Positions 1 through 12,416 of a stretch of DNA of 64,000 nt are shown piece by piece; position 1 is the first letter of the stretch, and each line of letters starts with the position of its first letter. The DNA is from Phascolomyces articulosus (Eukaryota > Mucoromycota > Mucoromycetes > Mucorales > Lichtheimiaceae): assembly GCA_025677815.1 (NCBI GenBank), contig JAIXMP010000001.1:558001-622000 (forward strand), written 5' to 3'. The position numbers and the translations under genes are program-made. The notes beneath the pieces were generated by a model that did not search any database, had not been told where the DNA came from, and worked only from the letters and a program-made list of their open reading frames with translations.

Positions 1-709
1 TAATGCACCAAAGGAATAAGGAACGTATAATCGATGATGATGTGAATGAATGTGCTTATAAAGGAATTTGTTGATATGGAAAAGACGATGAAGAAAATAT
101 TGATGGGCATCCATAATCACCCTATAACAAACAAAAACAACAACCCATTAGCAAATCCATAACCAATCCAAATAACCACTATATACTCTCCTTTTTTATC
201 CTTCTTTCTCTCTCACATAGTAACAACAACACTACTTACATGGCAACAAAGAATTGAACACAAGGCCAAACATAATTATACAAACCAAAAGCCATGGAAG
301 CAGCAAGTGTGGCAGTATTTTTTGTTGCAGGTAATCCCAATGTCAAGATGGTATGAATATGACCCGCAAGATGAGTCAATAAAGCATCTTGTTTACGTAA
401 AACAGCGGCAGGATCGTCAGGAGGTGTAATAACAATCAATCCAAGAATACATTGTATCACTTGTTGACTAGCGACCATGGCCAAGACTCGTGGAAATGTT
501 ACTCGGTTTCGTTTCGCCATATCTTCAGAAGTATGAATACGGTATTTTTCAAAAAATGGAATTTCGGCCTTCATCATGAAGTGAAATGAAATACTGTAAA
601 TCCAATAAGCGATAATCGGTACCCATACTGACTTGGCTTCATCGGTCCAAGGATCCACTTTGGTTGGATCCAATGAATTAATAATATGATCGATTGTTAT
701 ATTCACCAT
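1..709 (-). CDS. SUR2: Sphinganine C4-hydroxylase (SUR2-type fatty acid hydroxylase), 5' part
   Basis: Model complement(join(<1..121,240..709)); the gene runs off the left edge. The start at 709 opens a hydrophobic N-terminal region typical of Sur2. The ORF seems to stop at 236, but the stop lies inside a GTAAGT donor (intron 122-239). Splicing to the acceptor at 122-123 restores frame and yields the family's most diagnostic stretch: an HRLFH box (HxxxH), then HINKFLYKHIHSHHRLYVP (HxxHH), the di-iron histidine boxes of the FA_hydroxylase superfamily. Family role: an ER membrane di-iron enzyme that hydroxylates C4 of sphinganine to make phytosphingosine. The missing C-terminus should carry the last histidine box. 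The gene diverges from the Ldb17-like gene to its right. Other sterol-desaturase-like hydroxylases are possible, but the NKFLYKHIHSxHHRLYVPYxFGAL pattern is Sur2-like. Confidence 0.9.
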
Positions 710-1286
710 GGGAAAGAGAATGAAAGAATGAGAAAAAGGGAAAGGAAACGAGTTTTTTTCTAGGTGATGAGTAATATAACCTTTATAAGGGATTATAGAA
801 AGAGGGGTAAAAAAAGTAAAAAAAGAAAAAGGAAGAGAAGAGAAGGAAATCCCTTTTGGTTTGGATATTTTTTATAGACCCGCTGTCAGTCAGTTTCCTT
901 CATTAACTCTACTGCTTTACTCCTCATTCCCAGTCCACCTCGGGCCATATTTATTTGTGTCAGTCAGACCAGCGTATATTATCTGCTTTACAGGTTGATG
1001 AACTCACTGAACTATCCAATCCGGAGTTGATCAATCATCCCAAAAATGGAATGGTGATTCTTTTTCACACACCAAAGCTTTGATTTCTCTACCCTGAGCA
1101 GCCAATTTCCTATTCTATTTCTTCTTTTTAAACCACCCACACTTTTTATAAACCCACCCCTCTCTCACTCTCGCTCACTCTCTCACTTTTCTCTCCGTTC
1201 ATATATATAAACTTTCTCTTTCTTCTTTTTCCTTCTTTCTCTCCTTCTTCTTCCTTTCCTTCTTTCTCTCTACTTACTCGGTAACA
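710..1286. promoter_or_regulatory. Shared divergent upstream region (SUR2 / LDB17)
   Basis: 577 bp between two divergent start codons. The right side (about 1140-1280) is a long pyrimidine-rich tract just before the LDB17 start, a common fungal 5' leader style; the left side (about 780-850) is purine-rich, which is the same kind of tract on the minus strand for SUR2. A short open stretch at about 993-1083 (+) ends in TGA and cannot be tied to either gene. No specific binding site was recognised. Confidence 0.5.
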
Positions 1287-2251
1287 ATGGACTACGATGC
1301 CATTGATTACTTTTTCGACGATGCCGAAAGTTTTAATGCCGGTAAATAATCTTGAATTCCTTCTCATGAATCACAAAAGATAAACTGAAACCTTACCTTT
1401 TTTTTTTGTTCAACTGAAACGCTTGTTATTTTTTTTTCTTCTTTCTATGGATTTAGAACTCGATGATATCATTTTATTACCGTGTCAAAATAGAGAGGAT
1501 GCTGAAAGAATAACAACACAATATATTCGATTAGTTACTCGATTTCAACGTATGTTCTTTATTTTATTTTTTTACGATTTGTTGTCGATATATATATAGA
1601 CCGATACATACATACACAGAGATGTACATACACACGCATATCTTCTGATTGAAAAGGAATTGAGATCAGCAGGACATACATTGCGTGTGTATATATAACT
1701 GTTTTGGGAGGGAAAGGGTGCAACAAAAAGCCCACCCATTCTTGTATTTGATATACTCACTAAAAAAAATCAAAAACTTGGATTCTTTTTCTTTTATAGA
1801 TGACTTTTGCGAAACATTAGCCGAACGAGCTCAAATGGCTTACAAATTGATAGACTCGACGCTCTTTTTAGAACACAGTACAACGATACTGAGCCACATA
1901 CTTCATGGTCATGCCCTTGTCACAACGAACGAAAACGATAGTAATCTGCTGATCCCTTATACAATTTTGATCTATGCAGGAAAAGAAGATCCTAGGTGGA
2001 TGAAATATATCGTATCAGATGCACGACAAAATAAACAAAATAGACTGTTTCGAAAGATATTGCAGGAAATAACGACGGATAGTTATAAATTAATGGGTGT
2101 TTCTGTAGTACTTGCATTTGAAATGTGTAAAGTATCCAGGTTAAGAGCCGCTGATCTTGGTAAGTTGGAAAATCATTATTATTATTATATTGATATATAA
2201 TAAATTAATTATATAATTTTTCCGATAATACACTGCTTGTGTCTATCTGTT

Positions 2252-2291
<40 letters not shown>

Positions 2292-3489
2292 GATCACTGT
2301 TTATTTATGTATTTATTTTATTTATTTATTTTAAAAATAGATGCCATTACACCAAACTTTTTGAATCATCTATTAGATGTAGTAGAAACGATGGTGGATG
2401 ATGCGGATGAATCATTTAGTTACGATATTATTCAATTATTACTTGTATTTAATGAACAATTCTTGATGGCATCCAAAGGTGAACCCAGTAATAAATTATT
2501 GGATGTATTAGAGAATCGTATAGGGACAACCAACACGTTTAGTGCTAATTTGATCTTTATGCTTAATCGGTCAGGTAATAATATCTTTTTCTGTGTTTCC
2601 CCCTTCTCTCGTTCTCCCACCCCCCTTTTTTTGGTAATCATTTGTAACACCCCCGCACATGAATGATGTATTTTTAGGAAAAACATCCCTTTCTTAATAA
2701 CTCACACACACTAACATAAACATTCAACAATTATTATTTTATAGATGATGCCTGTGTCAAGTTACTTATCCTTAAATTATTATATGGTATCTTTACTAGA
2801 CCTTCACTCTATGAATATTTTTACACCAATGACTTGTACGTCTTGGTAGATGTCATGTTACGTGAAGTTTGCAATTTAGGCAATGAACGTGAAGCAGCAG
2901 CGGTAAAATTATTTTGGCATATTTTATATTCTTAATTCAAGCTCGTGTTTTTTCTTCCAATTGTATCACTCATTTTCCATGACAATCTGCATCTTATATA
3001 TAGCTCCGTGATGCTTATCTCCGAGTCCTTCGTCCATTATTAATTAATACCCAATTACGAAGGGCACCTTATAAACAAAATGAAATTCATAGTACATTAT
3101 GTGCCATGATTACACCACAAAGTTATGTCAAAATAGATCCCAATACAAGTCGTTTAGTTGAACGGATTTTGGAAGAATGGTGGGAAACTATTTGTAAACA
3201 ACCCATGGCTCCTTTATTAGGAGTCGATGTCAAAGGACCCTTATTGGCGACATCCCTTCCTGGAACCAATGCTCAAGTCGTCAGATCTCCTAGTCCTTAT
3301 CCAATGATGCGTACATCGACTTCTACTTCTTCTAATACCTCATCTACGGATTCTTCTCCTTCTTCACCAACGACAACTATCCAAACACCTACTGATGAAC
3401 ATACACCTCATAATAATAATAACAATACGTCTTCTTCATCGAATAATAATGATAAACAACCTTCTGCTGATCTTGTTCTTTGTGCTTAA
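1287..3489 (+). CDS. LDB17: SPIN90/Ldb17/Dip1-family actin regulator
   Basis: Model join(1287..1341,1457..1549,1800..2159,2341..2574,2745..2902,3004..3489); all junctions keep frame, giving 461 residues. The protein is an all-helical leucine-rich repeat-like body (the SPIN90_LRD domain, formerly DUF2013), recognisable in the stretches around RDAYLRVLRPLL and LLLVFNEQFLMA, followed by a low-complexity Ser/Thr/Asn tail. Family role: Dip1/Ldb17/WISH activates Arp2/3 without a mother filament, seeding linear actin at endocytic sites in the cell cortex. Exon 1 encodes an acidic MDYDAIDYFFDDAE start. The tail has several SPSP and SPYP motifs that could bind SH3 domains, as in yeast Ldb17; that is inference. 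The gene converges on the HECT ligase gene. Confidence 0.88.
2251..2290. repeat. (TA)n-(GT)n microsatellite in intron
   Basis: About 12 TA units followed by about 8 GT units, inside the third intron (2160-2340) of the Ldb17-like gene. Confidence 0.9.
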
Positions 3490-4019
3490 TTTTATTCTAT
3501 TTTTATTCTATTTGCTTTTTTATATTCGTTCTTATCATTTTTCTCACATTCTTAAAAAATCCGAATTTTCAACCCACCCTTCTTTTTATCCTAAACAAAC
3601 GTATATATACATATCCTCACCTCTTCCGTTTTTAACACTTATTCACACATACACACAAACACATTTATATTTACACATCATTTTTGAACCAATGCATCTA
3701 TTTTTTAATATATATCAATATATATATAAAGACCACAACAAACAAACATAATTACAACAAAACCTTGCCTTTTTTTTTTCTTTCCTCTGTTTTAATTACG
3801 TAATAATAATATAAAATCACAAATGATAAGGTGGTGGGAGAGAGAAGAGACAAATGATATGACGAAAAATGGTATAATGCAAAAAAAAAAGACAAGAAAG
3901 AAAAAGGAAAGATGTCAAAAAAAAAGAGAGATAATATATATGTATAAAATGGACTATATTACAAATTGTAAAAGAATAAAAAAGATGTATGAAGGGAAAG
4001 GGAGAGAAGAGTAATGGAT
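3490..4019. other. Convergent 3' region, no gene seen
   Basis: 530 bp between the stop codons of the Ldb17-like and HECT genes. It contains AT-rich 3' UTR-like sequence and A-rich tracts; short open frames here are low-complexity Lys/Arg or Leu/Ile and look non-coding. Confidence 0.6.
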
Positions 4020-7000
4020 TTAAACAAGACCAAACCCTTTTGCATTTTCTATAGCTGTAATCAATCGTTCACTTAATTTTTCTCGTGTTGTATATTCTGG
4101 AAGTAATAAACGACTGAAACATGTAAGAGCAGTAGGTAACCTATCACTATCAGGTCCATTGCGTTGTACTACAAATGTCAATTCTTTTAATCCTCCAACA
4201 GGTACACGATCACTGGCTGTCACAAAGAATAATAGTTTTCGTTTTTGTTCAGATGTCATATCTTGATGAACCACGGTCCAGAAATCACTATTTTTATAGC
4301 GCATAACACAAGAGTTAAAAAGAAGAAAAAAAGGCTATAATTATATCTTTTAAAACGTAAACAAATAATAGACTTACCGAATGATTCTATGCTCAGCATG
4401 ATATCCATCATCATATTCGGTAACACGTTCCAATTCTTCCAAATCCAAATCTGCACTTTGTCGTTGACCACAAGCAACTACTTCCAAGACTTGGGCTGTG
4501 CACAGATCCATGGCGGAGCCACCCATGACACTCCATAATCCACGACGAATGGCTAATAAAGGTTCACGCTGAGCATAATATAAGAAATGAGTACAATAAT
4601 CCCGTACAAATTCTTGTCGATTAGCATTGGTTACAGGAATATCACTGCCTTCTGGCTTCAATGGCCATGTCACGATGCCTTGACCAAAGACATCCAATGA
4701 AATCTCATAATTACGACAAAACACATCCTGGACTTCGTCTTGCCAATCCAATAATTGTTGTAATCCATGGGCCAAGGATGGCCATCCTTCACACAAGTCT
4801 TGAAACGTAAATAATTCATGACGCTCAGCCATTCCATCAATTTTAGATTCATGTGGTTGAACAAGCACTTTCCAAAGAACATGTGGAAACTGTAAATTCA
4901 TAATCACACCATTATAAATAGCCAAACCCATCATGACCCCAACCATTTCATAGGTTCGCAAAGATTCTTCACTACGGACAACAGGAAACATCCATTGCAA
5001 TCGTGTTTCTAAATCCATATCAAATAATCCCATAGAAGTGGCCATCAATTTTTCAAACAAGACATTGAAAAATTCTTTTTGTACACCCCCTTGATCCATG
5101 CCTTCTTCACCACCACCGACAAATTTGATCTTGAGTGGTTTTTTGATATTCACCCATTGTCGAGAGACTTGATGGAATGTATCTTCAACAAAATGTTCTC
5201 GTCGAATCTCGAGTAGTAAATAAGGACAGGTGGCACTTTTCAAGTTGGTTTCCAAATTACGGACCATACGAGGTGCATCGGACAAGAGACGTCGAGCATG
5301 TACCACCAAGGTATGATTGACACAGGCATCTTCATATTCAGCTGACATTTGTGACATGGCATCCAATTGTAAGATTTTTCGTTTGACGGGGGGTGGAAGT
5401 AAAAATGGGTAACTGAACCATGAAAATTGATATTCGTTGGCAAATGGATATGGTAATAAAATGGAGGTCGAGGTCGTGGTTAAAAATAATCGAGTACGTC
5501 GTTGTTGTTCGTTTAATCCATAGAATTGATTCGATGATGAAGAAGAGGTGGTAGGTCGAGAAGAAGAGGAAGAGGCGGCAATAGTAGAGATCGAATGACG
5601 TCCTTCACCATATTGTAACACACGTCGCCAGATTCGATATTCGTTCTTGATGTTGAGTTTTTTACATACTGCTTCACAATTAAAATCACTGGCTGGAATA
5701 ATTGATTGTGTGGATGGTAATGCATTCGCTTCATCTATATATATACATACATTATCACCCATCCATATCAATCATGTAGTAAGAGAAGTTTTTAGTTTTT
5801 CCGAGTCCATGATGAAATTCATATGATCTATCTATTTTGGAGAAAAAAAAATTTACATGCAAGTTCCAGGAATTTGGTTGCCATCACAACGGAATCTTGT
5901 TCACCATGTTTATAAGGACCTGTATGGAAATGATTGATTAAATAATCATGAAGATGTTTGACAAGGGAACGCAAACGAGCCGCATCCAAACTATAACCAT
6001 AACAATAATAATTCATTAATAATTTTGTTCACATCACCGCTCACTAGTCATCGGATCAGTAAAAAAAAAAAAAGAAACCTTTTTTTTTTACCTTGCGAAA
6101 TGTTGCTTCAAAACTTGTCGAATGAGACTTTGTCGATGAGATGCAATTTTATTGACGACCTGAATAAACTTGTGTGACAAAATACCAGACCACATGTCAC
6201 CTGTAATGGAGGAAGATGTCAATGGAGAAGGTGTAGTGATCTTTTGATAATTACTTGATGTTTTTGGATCTAAATCACTATCCTCTTGTTGGTTTTGTCC
6301 ATCGTGTTCTTTTTGTTGCTCTTGTTGTTGTACTCGAATCCATTCCAATACAGCCATTAAAGAACGACACCACTCAACAATCGTTCGTAAACATCCAGTA
6401 TCTTGAACAGTCGCCAAGGAAGTCATTTCATCTGCATTCATATACATTCGATCGAGTAATGTTTCCAAACTTTCAGTTACTGTTTCAGAAATCCGACGAC
6501 TATGTATCTTGTTGTTGTCGTTATTTTTATTATCCAAGAGATGGAGGAGCTTATTGTAAAGTTGAGATAGATCATCCAATTGAATTTTTGGAAATGAGAG
6601 TCCTTCCAAGACTTGCAATGGCGGTGGGTCCTCTTCATCTTCCGAATGATGGGAAAGAAAACTGTTGCCAATGCCTTCCCAATTTTGAAAAACCGCACGA
6701 CACCAATGATACATTTTTTGTTGATCTGTTAATTGATCCAATTGTTCTATCCCCGATTTGAGATGGGTGATGATATTGGGTCGAATCGCAAGAAGCATTC
6801 CTTCTTCGCTAGAGGTGTCAGATTCATAAGAACTCTGATTTATAGAGGATGTATCATCACTCATAGAATCTAATTGGTAATAATAACTATTGTCGATGTC
6901 CTCTTCTTCTTCTATTGCACGTTGGGTATGTGATGATGTAGATGGTTGTTCTTCTGATGGTGGTGGGGTGAGATGTGTTTCCTGGTACGTTAAAGCGTTG

Positions 7001-8549
7001 TTACACGAAACAGATCCCATGAGTTCATCCTTATTACTACTCACTTGATTTGACCTATTTGGAAGGTCACCTTTATTTATTTAAAAAAAAGTGATATCAT
7101 TTGGTTAGAACATTTTATTCTCTTATTTGCAACGTTCTCGAAAAAAAAAAAAAAAAAAAAACTAAACCGATCCAAACCCATTCAATATTATATATTTACC
7201 ATTTTCTCGTTTGGACCGACGTCGTCTTCGAGCATTTTTTGTAGATATATCTTGACTTTGTGTAGTTGTACTAGTTGTATTAGTACTACTACTATGACTA
7301 CTACTACTGTTCGTCTCTTGATTTTCAACTTGCATACCAAACAAGGATAAAAATGAAGATGATGAAAACAGGGATTGTAAAAAGGGTTTTGCGCGTGTTG
7401 GAGATTGGTATTGTTTTTGATCTGGATCATTTTCTGTCACTCGTCGAACTTGCTCCTCCTCTTCATCCTCCTCTACATCGTCTTCGTCTTCCTCTGTTTT
7501 CCACAATGGATGAGTTTTTGTTGTTTCATAAGGTGTTGTATGATGATGATGATTTGAACTGTGCTTTTTACGATAATGTTGACAAAGTCGACTTTCAGGT
7601 TTCGATGCAAGTTGAATGGACATGACGAGAGCTGCTTGTCGATGTAAATTACTAATACCACCTTTATTATCATTATTATTTTCATATATAAATTATTATT
7701 AGATAATGATTAATAATAGTATTTTTTGGGGGGATCAAAGAGTTTTGTATGAAAGAAGAGGAGGTACACCCCATCGTTTTTTGTAAATAAATATAATTTT
7801 TTTTTACCTTTGCCAGTAGCGCAAAAACGATTTGTACAATCATATCGTCCACAACCTACTGTCAATTGTTGAAAATATTGTTCTATTCTTGCTTCATAGT
7901 CGTATTTTGCTTCTTTCAGCCTCCTTTTGCGTAACGATTTTGATTTCGTTTCAGGTAAATGAGTAATGTTCTTGCTACTGCTGCTACTACTACTACTACT
8001 GCTGTCACCGTGCATCGTCTTTATAGTAGTTATAGTGTGATGCGATCGATCCTTGGTAGGGCCATGATTGGACAATGATGATAAAGATTGTTGAGAAGGC
8101 TGTTGTTGCGGTGGTGAAGGTCGTGCATGGGTCGAGTAATGGTGACACGCCATTTTATTATTCACAGATGATTTACCATTTAACTTTGATAATAAACGTT
8201 TATTATTACTCGTATTGGTTTCTTCAAAAGAAGCTGTGGTCGAATTCTCGGGATTGCTATCCATGGACGAAGTGTCATTCCATACACTATTGTCATTATT
8301 ATTGTTGTTGGTTAAAGTGGTTGAAGTCGTCGAGGTAGTTGTACTAGTAGCAGTATTCGTCAAAGTAGTAGTTGGACTACTATTATTACTATTGCTGTTA
8401 TTTGTGGTATTATTAGTTGAATTGGTTGTTGTATGACTCGATGAGGTAGCGTTACTGCTTTGATGAGATGACCCAGAATGGGTAGTAGGTGAAGTCATGG
8501 GCGAGGTAGGGTCATACATTCTGTGAGAACGGTCTAGAATGGTGGACAT
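4020..8549 (-). CDS. HECT E3 ubiquitin ligase with N-terminal AZUL zinc finger (UBE3A/E6AP-like)
   Basis: Model complement(join(4020..4287,4378..5734,5857..5990,6092..7070,7200..7661,7808..8549)), 1313 residues, all phases consistent. Residues 1-210 are Ser/Thr/Asn-rich. Residues about 215-280 form an AZUL finger: YEARIEQYFQQLTVGCGRYDC with Cys233, Cys238, Cys243 and a fourth Cys at 274, split by an intron. A long acidic/Ser-rich linker follows. The C-terminal ~380 residues are the HECT domain, ending LPTALTCFSRLLLPEY with catalytic Cys1281 and the usual C-terminal KGFGLV. The last intron splits the IIR-DFWTVVH motif. Family role: the HECT cysteine accepts ubiquitin from an E2 and passes it to substrate; in mammals the E6AP AZUL domain binds the proteasome subunit Rpn10. 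The closest named relative by architecture is UBE3A, not yeast Hul4, which as recalled lacks AZUL. The substrate is unknown. Confidence 0.93.
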
Positions 8550-9224
8550 TATTTAAAAAAGAAATAAAGAGAGAGAGAGAGGGTGCGTATGTGTTGTATA
8601 TATGATATAATAATAATAAAAAAAACTATGCGTATATGTAATATATGTGTATGTGTATATGTATATAGGTTTTTGTATGCTTTTCTTTTTCTAAGATAAT
8701 AAAAAAAACCACACAATAAGAATAAAAAATAGAGTGAATAAAAAAAAAAGTTAGTTATTAATTTTATTCCCAAAAAAAGCGCCTACTACAGTGTTTGTAA
8801 TTATTTGTTTGATCAGTGAAATTTTTCAACATCCAATATAGTAATTAGGAACCCTTCTACCCCCGAAAAAAAAAGTACTTTATGTGATTAATAAGGTTAT
8901 CCTATTTATCAGGTCCTCAAGATACAAGTGGCAACAAAATGCTCTTAACACGCAGCTCATAAGCAAAAAAAAAAATAAACAAAAAAACAAAAAAAAAAAA
9001 TAAAGTGAGGAGGGAAGGAATACCACTAAGTCTGAAAATCGAAGCGATCCTTCTTGTTTTAGTAGGATCTCTTCTCTTCACTCATTATTATTATAACCTT
9101 CGCCTTGCATACACTCCGTTGTCACATCTGTCAAGAAGACACAACTTGACGCACACCCTATACTCACATCTAAAAAAAAAAAAAGCAGCGGTGTATGGCC
9201 ATGTGGTGGCCATCGGCTGGTCAA
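8550..9224. other. HECT gene upstream region, no gene seen
   Basis: AT-rich upstream sequence with GA/GT-rich tracts just before the HECT start (8555-8670) and several A-runs (about 8960-9005, 9170-9185). No open frame worth calling. Confidence 0.5.
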
Positions 9225-9518
9225 ATGGATGATGGGCGGATCGTCATTGAAGCATCTTCTGGTGGATATGAAGAAAATCAAGATCATACCAAAGATGACG
9301 CACTGAAGTGAATGAAAATCTTGATATCAATTCTGGTCCTTAAAGAATATGATATGAAAAATGCCCAGTTTGAGATGTTTATTATGTATAAAGCCATCAG
9401 CATTCAAGTCATAAAGCGAGAGCTAACATTGTCGGATTTGTACAAGTTTGACTTTGACGAGAGGCGGAGTGCAACGATTCCATTACATATAAGTACTAGA
9501 ACTGCTTGCCGATTTTGA
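9225..9518 (+). pseudogene. Decayed fragment of an unidentified protein family
   Basis: Two adjacent protein-like reading frames are offset by a frameshift near 9310. The first reads MDDGRIVIEASSGGYEENQD and ends in TGA at about 9309-9311; the second (9312-9518) reads through KNAQFEMFIMYKAISIQVIK to FDERRSATIPL. An acidic E-A-S-S-G core followed by a helical stretch and an R-S-A-x-I-P ending reminds me of a multicopy hypothetical family in Mucorales genomes, recalled from memory and not verified. No start, splice sites or 5' part are visible. It is probably the 3' end of a dead copy. Confidence 0.4.
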
Positions 9519-11618
9519 GGTAAACATATGATATGATTATATCTGTGATAGGGTTAATGACAATTCTATATAAGAATGTGATGGCTAATAAAAATCATTT
9601 TACAGTAACTATTGAATGAACAGGATGAGGTCGAAGATGATTTAAGATACGACAATGTTGAAAGTTTATTGTACTTAGAATAGAGTTTGTGTATCAATCA
9701 ATGAAACTAAAATAAAACGATTAGTCGCTTGAAACACCCTTTATTCTTATTAAAAAGACAAAAGTCAAAGGTAAGATTATTTCTATTGTATGTACATCTC
9801 TTGGTCTATTTATATGATACGATTTCTCATAGTTATATCTAACATGTATTCTTGAGAACGTATCTTTAAGACTTCAGTCTTGGATATGTGCTAACCCTAT
9901 CACGGATAAGGTATTTTCAAATATTATCAGGAGTGGGTCCCCTTATTCTCAAATACTCTACATTATAATATCAAGTATTTTGTAAAACCAGGACAAAACA
10001 AACATGAGGACAATCCCAAATACAGTAATTTTTGTTGTTTTAAGAGTCAAAAATTTTAAGTTATTCTATTATATAATTAACCCCTACGTCAATAATTCCC
10101 ACCGCCGACACAAATGCTTTTATCTTTTCTTTTCATAATAAAGCATACCATGTTATATACATCATTAAAAAGTCTCTACTTTGGGATTTATGAATATTTA
10201 ATTTTTTTTGTATATTGTTTATAATCGTTTTAATCAAAAATCAAAGGATAAAGAAAGCAATGTAAAATTTTATTTTTTTAGCTGCTATTTCTTAATATAT
10301 TATAAACTCATTAACGATAAGATTCCCAATACTAATAATGTAATAAAAATACCAATATTATAGGAAACTAAAATGAGTACCACATAAAGTAGAGAAGAAT
10401 AGGCATCCAGTTATGCCAACGAATTCCGGATTCAATATAGCATTAGCAACTTTTATTGATCATCATGTTTTTCATCAATTTTGAAGGTGCTGAATTTTAC
10501 TGACATGGGGTTACTTTGTATTGTGTTTTTCTATGGCTTGTGTTGCAAAGAATAACTGGATATATTCTGTATAGAATTAATAGCCAACATCAGGTAATAA
10601 GGTAATCACTCCAGAACAATATCAGATCATTATAATTCTCGCTGCTTCAGCCCATAAGTGATGTAGATATTACCATGTTGTACGTACTCACTGTCTTACT
10701 TTCATTGAATCGGATGATATATATTTTAATTTTATATGCACGTTCTTAATTTTTGGTATACTTTAGTAGACTTTTGTTTGTTGACGTTTTTTGAATGTTT
10801 GTTTGTTATATGATGGTAAATAAGATAAATATTTGCTTATTATATGTGTGTAAGTGGATGGTTCAAAACATATCACACTTTATTAACATTTATTAAAGTA
10901 TAGAACTGGTTTTTGTCTCTATATAGGAATTAAAATTGATTCCATCATTTCACCTAGTGCTACTTGACGTCTAGAATTGACTTGGTAAAATTAAATGCAT
11001 CTTTTTTATTTATTTAAAAGCAGTTTACCCCCGTAAATAAATGAGAAAAGAAACACGAACGATTTTTGAAAAAGCCTAAATCTAATATAAATCACATCAT
11101 CATACGCTTAAAGAATGTTTTGAAGTAAGATGAACTATTAAACAATATAGGAGAAAATTGGGTAATCCTGTTTAGGAATTGTGATTATGACGAGTCCAGA
11201 GTTCGACACATCGACTTACTGTGGTATTCGTTGCAGGATGTGGATTCTTGTCTGTTTTATTTCTTTATAATATATTACTTCTCTTAAACATTGAAAGCAC
11301 TCTGTACTCTACAAAATTGTGCTAAAGTATTTATGTTCAATGAAATATATTTTTTCATCCTTCTTTCTGGTTCGATTTTCCGATTACAACTACATTATAC
11401 TCGAGTCATATTTTGATCCCTCATGATGTATATTTGCTATAAAGTATATATACATTATTAGATCTAAAAAGACTTCAAAATATACGAATAATCGTACCAA
11501 AGCAAGGTGGTGATGGGATGGATATTTCCTTTTTTATATTGAGTATATTGGTGCTGCAACAGACTATATAGAACAAGAAAAGCTATTCTCTATATATTTT
11601 ATGTCACTCTATAGGTTT
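9519..11618. other. Gene-free AT-rich stretch
   Basis: About 2.1 kb without a convincing open frame on either strand, no terminal inverted repeats found by eye, and no tRNA-like T-loop with a matching stem. Probably decayed sequence. Confidence 0.5.
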
Positions 11619-11870
11619 CTAACGTGAAACAGACAAAAAGATGAGAGGACAATGTTGTATCGCGACAGGAGGACCCAGACTAAGATGCTTACTTCTTTTG
11701 GTTTGAACCAAACAAACAAAGTGAGTTGCTGACTTCTCTATGACGCCATTTAATGGTACCAGTTCAAAGGATTCCTCTTGTTTAAAGGATGGTACCAGGT
11801 AATACATCACATCATCCCCGAATCCCACTTTATATAGTCTCCGCCACCCATGGCATCTTCAAAGTATATA
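11619..11870 (-). pseudogene. Protein-like ORF fragment, unidentified
   Basis: The minus-strand frame from about 11860 reads HGWRRLYKVGFGDDVMYYLV and then, from the Met at 11828, 69 codons to a stop at 11619. Composition is balanced (Gly, Phe, Tyr, Val, Lys), unlike the surrounding AT-rich noise. A GTAAGC donor-like site sits at about 11697, so the coding part may end there. Together with the minus-strand fragment at 12417-12745 it could be a remnant of one dead gene, but no intron joins them convincingly. No family recognised. Confidence 0.25.
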
Positions 11871-12416
11871 AATACAGACCTTTGAATCTTTTTTTTTTTC
11901 AGGATAAAACCAAACAGCCTTTTCTACGGTCTTTCGAGTTTTCTTTGACACGCACGTATGTTACGCTTCCTATTTGGAGGACTACCACCACCATTTATAC
12001 TCGTATTATTTGATCTACTATAATTGAATATTGTTTTCTTTAACCGCTCTTTTCTCTTCAACTATCTCTCACTCTTACTACGAATGATCGCATACGTATA
12101 TTGATATACTATCCCCAAACTTTAGAGAAAGATAACATCATTACCACACCCCATATACAAAAAAAAAGTAAAATACATATCCGTGGAAACCAAACTTGAA
12201 TCAGTAGTGTGAAAAAAAAAAAGAAGGGAGAAAATATACATATAATATTTATAGCCAACTATCCATAGTATCTAGGATGTTGTGTGAGAAGATATGATTT
12301 TTGTTGACGATAACAGGCAATGCTGCAGAAGATTTAGATAATAATCGTTATCTATCCATTATCGTATTTGAAAAGAAAGAATTATTTCTATAATTGACGA
12401 AAAAGAAGAATTATCA
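11871..12416. other. No gene seen
   Basis: AT-rich sequence between two minus-strand protein-like fragments; poly-A runs near 12160 and 12215; nothing recognisable. Confidence 0.4.

Noticed and set aside
1572..1760. Minus-strand 62-codon ORF in the first part of LDB17
   Set aside because: Lies in a confirmed intron and reflects TA/CA repeats.
8075..8436. Val/Leu/Trp-rich plus-strand ORFs opposite the HECT N-terminus
   Set aside because: Antisense of the Ser/Thr/Asn-rich disordered region.
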